Source: Cytophagales bacterium (GTDB lineage: Bacteria > Bacteroidota > Bacteroidia > Cytophagales > Cyclobacteriaceae). Taken from it: a DNA stretch of 11,068 nucleotides. The stretch spans positions 1 through 11,068 of the forward strand of contig DPSB01000653.1 in assembly GCA_003537495.1 (NCBI GenBank), given 5' to 3'. Below are positions 7,643 to 11,068 of this stretch, piece by piece (positions within the stretch are counted from its first letter, which is position 1; each line of letters starts with the position of its first letter). The position numbers were made by a program, and so were the translations under genes. The notes beneath the pieces were generated by a model. It was not told the DNA's origin. It did no database searches and saw only the letters and a list, made by a program, of their open reading frames with translations.

Positions 7643-7713
7643 TCAATTCCTTTACTTAATAGGAATAATGAATTTTAAATAAAACAGATTTTATTCGGAG
7701 TTTAATCATAGTT

Positions 7714-8955
7714 ATGGATGTATTCAGAATAGCAACGGCAGGCAGTGTAGATGATGGCAAGAGTACTTTGATTGGTAGATTACTTTACGAAACCAAATCC
7801 ATTACTACAGATAAACTTGAAGCGATAGAACGCGCCAGCCAACGCAAAGGCATTGGTTTTTTAGATTTGTCGTTACTTACGGACGGTTTGGTTGCTGAAC
7901 GCGAACAAGGTATTACCATTGATGTAGCGCACATTTATTTCAATACGCCAAAACGTAAATTTATCATAGCCGATTCACCGGGCCATGTGGAATATACCCG
8001 CAACATGATTACGGGTGCATCGCGGGCGCAGACTTCTGTTATTCTGGTGGACGCGCGCAAGGGAATAATTGAACAAACCCATCGGCATTATTTTATTGCA
8101 AACCTGTTACGCATTCCGTATGTGATTGTATGTGTCAACAAAATGGATTTGGTAAACTATTCCGAAGAAGTGTTTACCAAAATCAAAAACGATTTCTTAA
8201 AACTGTCAGCCAACTTACCCAATACACAACAACAGATTGTAGTAATCCCGGTTTCGTCTTTGCATGGAGATAACCTGACTACGCAGTCTCCCAAAATGCC
8301 TTGGTTTACAGGCGAACCATTACTCACTTTGTTAGAGGGTTTGCCGGTGCCAACTGCGCGCGGAAAATTCCGGATGCCTGTGCAGTTAGCTATTCGGCCG
8401 CGTAATGAAAGTCACCATGATTATCGTGGGTATGCAGGCAGAATTTCGAGCGGTAAGATTAGTGTGGGTGATTCGGTAACGGTTTTACCTTCGGGGCGTA
8501 GTTCAAAAGTTACGGGTATTCATAAAAATGGTCAGGAGCAATCCAAAGCCACCGATCGCGAATCGGTAACCATTACCATTGCCGATAACATTGATATTAG
8601 TCGTGGCGATATGTTGGTGCGAACAGGAGAGGAGCCAACGTTAAAGACAGAACATAAAGCTTTTATCTGTTGGATGGACAGTCACTTGCTCGACACGGTG
8701 AAATCGTATCTGATTCAACATGGCACCCAGCGTATAAAAGCCAAGGTTACACAAGTAAATTTCGTGCAAGACACCGCTTCGCTACAGCAGGTGGCACCTT
8801 CGGCAGGATTAAAAATGAATGAGATCGCACAAGTAAATCTTAAAACAGCCAAGCCCTTACCGGTAGATGTATATCATGATAATCCGGCAAACGGCACGTT
8901 TATCTTAATTGATGAGTTTACCAATAATACTGTGGCGGTGGGATTTTTTGAGTAG
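7714..8955 (+). CDS. cysN: sulfate adenylyltransferase subunit 1 (regulatory GTPase)
   Basis: An EF-Tu-like GTPase subunit of ATP sulfurylase, coupling GTP hydrolysis to APS formation by CysD. The GTPase motifs are intact: G1 GSVDDGKST (10-18), G2 EQGITID (64-70), G3 DSPGH (88-92 region), G4 NKMD (142-145) and G5-like SSLHGDN (181-187). Beta-barrel domains II and III follow, with RPRNESHHDYRGYAGRI and GHxxP-like binding-loop segments replaced by ordinary CysN sequence. It is 413 residues, shorter than the E. coli protein (475), and it carries no C-terminal APS kinase domain, which would be expected in CysNC fusions. This agrees with the APS-type CysH, as PAPS need not be made. The ATG at 7714 is the first in-frame start beginning the conserved MDVFRIATAG segment. 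Confidence 0.96.
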   Translation: MDVFRIATAGSVDDGKSTLIGRLLYETKSITTDKLEAIERASQRKGIGFLDLSLLTDGLVAEREQGITIDVAHIYFNTPKRKFIIADSPGHVEYTRNMITGASRAQTSVILVDARKGIIEQTHRHYFIANLLRIPYVIVCVNKMDLVNYSEEVFTKIKNDFLKLSANLPNTQQQIVVIPVSSLHGDNLTTQSPKMPWFTGEPLLTLLEGLPVPTARGKFRMPVQLAIRPRNESHHDYRGYAGRISSGKISVGDSVTVLPSGRSSKVTGIHKNGQEQSKATDRESVTITIADNIDISRGDMLVRTGEEPTLKTEHKAFICWMDSHLLDTVKSYLIQHGTQRIKAKVTQVNFVQDTASLQQVAPSAGLKMNEIAQVNLKTAKPLPVDVYHDNPANGTFILIDEFTNNTVAVGFFE

Positions 8956-8966
8956 ATCACTCATTG

Positions 8967-8989
8967 TTAAAATAACTAAGTGGTTTTAA
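8967..8989. promoter_or_regulatory. AT-rich inverted repeat before the toxin-antitoxin pair
   Basis: TTAAAA (8967-8972) and TTTTAA (8984-8989) form a 6-bp inverted repeat with an 11-base centre, about 18 bases before the antitoxin ATG. It sits where an autoregulating antitoxin's operator is usually found. It is short and AT-rich, so it may be chance. No T-run follows that would make it a terminator of cysN. Confidence 0.2.
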
Positions 8990-8994
8990 AATCG

Positions 8995-9002
8995 TATGTT
9001 TG
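8995..9002 (+). promoter_or_regulatory. candidate -7 element for the toxin-antitoxin pair
   Basis: TATGTTTG exactly matches the Bacteroidetes -7 consensus TAnnTTTG and ends four bases before the antitoxin ATG (9007). If used, transcription would begin at about the start codon, giving a leaderless or nearly leaderless mRNA. No TTG lies at the expected 17-23 nt upstream (the nearest, at 8964-8966, is 28 nt away), so the match is incomplete. Confidence 0.2.
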
Positions 9003-9006
9003 TTAT

Positions 9007-9249
9007 ATGAAGACATTGGTACTAAACATACCGGATACAGTTGACCTTGATGATAACGAGGCGTTACTGGCAATTGCATCAACCCTGTATGAAAAAGGTA
9101 AACTTACGCTCGGGCAGGCTGCGGAACTTGTGGGTATTTCCAAGCAAGCATTCATGGAGATTCTCGGTACGTACGGAGTTTCTGTTTTCAATTATTCCGC
9201 GTCTGAGTTGGATCAGGACGTAGCCCATGCAAAAAATTATACTATCTGA
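9007..9249 (+). CDS. UPF0175-family antitoxin-like protein
   Basis: An 80-residue protein resembling the UPF0175 family, whose members are often paired with PIN-domain (DUF3368) toxins. It opens MKTLVLNIPDTVDLDDNEAL, a beta-strand start with an acidic run typical of the family. A predicted helix-turn-helix follows at TLGQAAELVGISKQAFMEIL (34-53). A GTG at 8980 would add nine residues; I prefer the ATG at 9007 because it begins at the conserved strand. The last 23 bases overlap the downstream toxin gene, a common toxin-antitoxin arrangement. The predicted role is to bind and neutralise that toxin and repress the operon; this is family knowledge, not shown here. The gene lies 51 bases downstream of cysN on the same strand. 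Confidence 0.8.
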   Translation: MKTLVLNIPDTVDLDDNEALLAIASTLYEKGKLTLGQAAELVGISKQAFMEILGTYGVSVFNYSASELDQDVAHAKNYTI

Positions 9250-9682
9250 CACCAGTTGTCTTATCTTATTAGATAAGATTGGTGAGTTAAACCTTTTGAA
9301 TAAGCTCTTTGGACAGATTATAGTTACGCGAGAAATCGCTAACGAGTTCGGAAGAGAATTACCCACTTGGTTTAAAATCGAAAACCCTACCAATCTGATT
9401 TATCAGCAAATACTTGAAGCATCCTTAGATAAAGGTGAGGCGAGTGCAATTGCTTTCGCTATTGAGCAGTCTGATTGTTTATTGATAATTGATGATTATA
9501 AAGGCCGAAGGTTTGCCGAACAACTTGGAATTAAAATTACCGGTACCTTAGGTGTCGTATTGGCAAAATTACACGGTCATATAAACTCTGTGAAACCTAT
9601 ATTGGCTAAGATTAAGACTACGGATTTTCGGTTGGAATCTGAATTGGAAAAAAGGATTCTGAAAAACTCGAAGGAAGATTAA
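9227..9682 (+). CDS. DUF3368-like PIN-domain toxin (putative ribonuclease)
   Basis: A 151-residue PIN-domain protein, probably a metal-dependent RNase acting as the toxin of the preceding antitoxin. The acidic residues expected of a PIN active site are visible: D8 in ILSDTSCLILL, E36 or E40 in TREIANEFG, E71 in KGEASAIA and D89/D90 in IIDDYKGRRFA. The fold order IILSDTS...IIVTREI...DKGEASAIA...LIIDD...GTLGVVLAK is the DUF3368 pattern. The ATG at 9227 has a usable AGGA (9215-9218) eight bases upstream, stronger than the ribosome site of most neighbours. The start lies inside the antitoxin gene, so expression is coupled. The frame is intact with no lesion in the visible catalytic residues, so the module may be functional. 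Confidence 0.82.
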   Translation: MQKIILSDTSCLILLDKIGELNLLNKLFGQIIVTREIANEFGRELPTWFKIENPTNLIYQQILEASLDKGEASAIAFAIEQSDCLLIIDDYKGRRFAEQLGIKITGTLGVVLAKLHGHINSVKPILAKIKTTDFRLESELEKRILKNSKED

Positions 9683-9772
9683 ATATCCAGCATGTTCGTA
9701 AATCTGTGGACTATCGGTGGATAAACTTCGCCCTTGTACACCTATCTTGCCGCTTGATTTTATAGCCTTTGC

Positions 9773-11068
9773 ATGATTTCCCGCGATACCATTGAAGAAA
9801 TTCGCAACCGCATGGACATTGTCGATGTGATCAGTGATTTTGTGTCGCTTAAAAAGTCAGGGCAGAATTATAAAGCGCTCAGTCCATTCGCCAACGAAAA
9901 AACCCCTTCATTCTTTGTCGTTCCCGGCAAGGGTATTTTCAAGGATTTCAGCAGCGGCAAGGGTGGCGATGCCATTACTTTTGTAATGGAGCATGAAAAG
10001 TTCACCTACACGGAAGCACTACGATACCTCGCTAAAAAATATGGTGTTGAGATAAAAGAAGATCGCCTGTCGGATGAAAGTAAAGCCGTACAAAGCGAGC
10101 GCGAAGGGCTTTATATTCTCATGAACTTCGCCAAGGAATTTTATCGCAAACAATTAACCGGCAGCGAAGAAGGCATCAGCATCGGGTTGAGTTATTTTCG
10201 TGAGCGCGGTTTCAACGATCGTACCATTGAAAAATTTGAACTAGGTTATGCACTGGAAGGTTGGGAGAACTTCAGTAAAGAGGCGATTGCCAGTGGTTAC
10301 AACAAAGAGCTTTTAGAGAAAACCGGACTTATTGTAAAGAAAGACGATGGTTCTACGTACGATCGCTTTCGCGGAAGAGTAATTTTTCCGGTGCATAACA
10401 TCACCGGTAAGGTAATTGCGTTTGGTGCCCGCATGTTGGGTAAGGATAAGAACCAACCCAAATACATCAACTCGCCCGAAACGGAAATCTATCATAAAAG
10501 TGATGTGTTGTATGGATTGTTCCAGGGCAAGAATGCCATTCGTCAGCACGATGTTTGTTACCTGGTGGAAGGTTATACCGATGTTATCTCCATGCATCAG
10601 GCCGATGTACAGAATGTAGTGGCTTCATCGGGCACGGCCCTCACTGAAAATCAGATCAAACTCATTCGCAGGTTTACCGAAAACATAACGGTGTTGTTTG
10701 ATGGTGATTCGGCTGGTATCAAAGCAGCACTGCGCGGTATTGATATGATTCTGAAAGGTGGGCTGAACGTGCGTGTGTTGTTGTTCCCGGATGGTGAAGA
10801 TCCGGATAGTTATTCACGCAAAGTGGGCACCACCGGGTTTCAGAAATTTTTAAAAGAGCATACACAGGATTTTGTTTCATTTAAAGCAGGCTTGTATGCG
10901 AAGGAATCAAGCGATCCGATTAAGCGTGCAGAATCCATCAAAGAGATTGTAACCTCCATTGCCCAAATACCCGATCCGGTAAAACGTTCAGTTTATATTC
11001 AGGAAACGAGTTCGCTATTAAAAATTCAGGAAAATGTTTTATTGAGCGAGCTCAATAAAATCCTGATC
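9773..11068 (+). CDS. dnaG: DNA primase DnaG, 3' end outside window
   Basis: Replication primase, making RNA primers on single-stranded DNA for DnaB-dependent replication. The first 432 residues are visible, starting at ATG 9773. N-terminal zinc-ribbon-like domain: GQNYKALSPFANEKTPSF (30-47) and FKDFSSGKGGDAITF (56-70). Its four usual zinc ligands (C, H, C, C) are S37, A40, D58 and S61 at exactly the canonical spacing. The catalytic core is intact: YDRFRGRVIFP (196-206), FGARML (217-222), PKYINSPET (229-237), TOPRIM VEGYTDVISMH (265-275), LFDGDSAG (308-315) and LLFPDGEDPDSY (336-347). The family is about 580-680 residues, so the C-terminal helicase-binding domain is beyond the edge. The zinc-ligand replacement is known to me from flavobacterial primases, so it is probably an old lineage trait. 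Confidence 0.96.
   Translation, partial: MISRDTIEEIRNRMDIVDVISDFVSLKKSGQNYKALSPFANEKTPSFFVVPGKGIFKDFSSGKGGDAITFVMEHEKFTYTEALRYLAKKYGVEIKEDRLSDESKAVQSEREGLYILMNFAKEFYRKQLTGSEEGISIGLSYFRERGFNDRTIEKFELGYALEGWENFSKEAIASGYNKELLEKTGLIVKKDDGSTYDRFRGRVIFPVHNITGKVIAFGARMLGKDKNQPKYINSPETEIYHKSDVLYGLFQGKNAIRQHDVCYLVEGYTDVISMHQADVQNVVASSGTALTENQIKLIRRFTENITVLFDGDSAGIKAALRGIDMILKGGLNVRVLLFPDGEDPDSYSRKVGTTGFQKFLKEHTQDFVSFKAGLYAKESSDPIKRAESIKEIVTSIAQIPDPVKRSVYIQETSSLLKIQENVLLSELNKILI

Noticed and set aside
9761..9771. Possible -7 element (TATAGCCTTTG) just before dnaG
   Set aside because: The spacing within the element is one base too long for TAnnTTTG, and no matching -33 box lies upstream.

Overview
The window suggests a chromosomal segment of a Bacteroidetes bacterium, probably of the Cytophagales type. 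The evidence is a secreted metalloprotease with a type IX secretion (T9SS) C-terminal domain, Bacteroidetes-type -7 promoter elements (TAnnTTTG), weak Shine-Dalgarno sequences, and a DnaG primase and an Mrp ATPase that both carry variants I associate with this phylum. The species cannot be named from the sequence alone.

Left part (1-5680), all genes on the minus strand. The N-terminal three quarters of D-alanine--D-alanine ligase (ddl) runs off the left edge. A 513-base gene-free stretch follows, holding a cluster of five 19-nt hairpin repeats in both orientations. Next comes a 997-residue M43 metalloprotease whose C-terminal half is a tandem duplication of a CARDB-like plus jelly-roll-like module, ending in a T9SS sorting domain. 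Upstream of it (on the minus strand) are two iron-sulfur cluster genes, a NifU-domain scaffold and an Mrp/ApbC P-loop ATPase, in the order mrp then nfu.

Middle part (5681-8955). A 208-base divergent promoter region separates mrp from a plus-strand assimilatory sulfate reduction cluster: cysH (APS-reductase type, with [4Fe-4S] cysteines), cysD and cysN (the two ATP sulfurylase subunits). cysH and cysD overlap by ATGA. cysD and cysN are separated by an unexpected 212-base gap with a possible 41-codon ORF. CysDN makes APS from sulfate and ATP, and CysH can reduce APS directly to sulfite, so no APS kinase is required and none is seen. The neighbouring Fe-S genes could serve the cluster in CysH, which is an inference from context.

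Right part (8956-11068). A small two-gene module, a UPF0175-like antitoxin overlapping a DUF3368-like PIN-domain toxin, sits between the sulfate genes and dnaG. DnaG primase (first 432 residues) runs off the right edge. Its N-terminal zinc-ribbon fold is recognisable, but all four zinc ligands are replaced.

No RNA gene, CRISPR array, intact insertion sequence or complete novel multi-gene system was seen. The most unusual items are the hairpin repeat cluster, the zinc-ligand-free DnaG, the Mrp lacking the C-terminal CxxC, and the interrupted cysD-cysN spacing.
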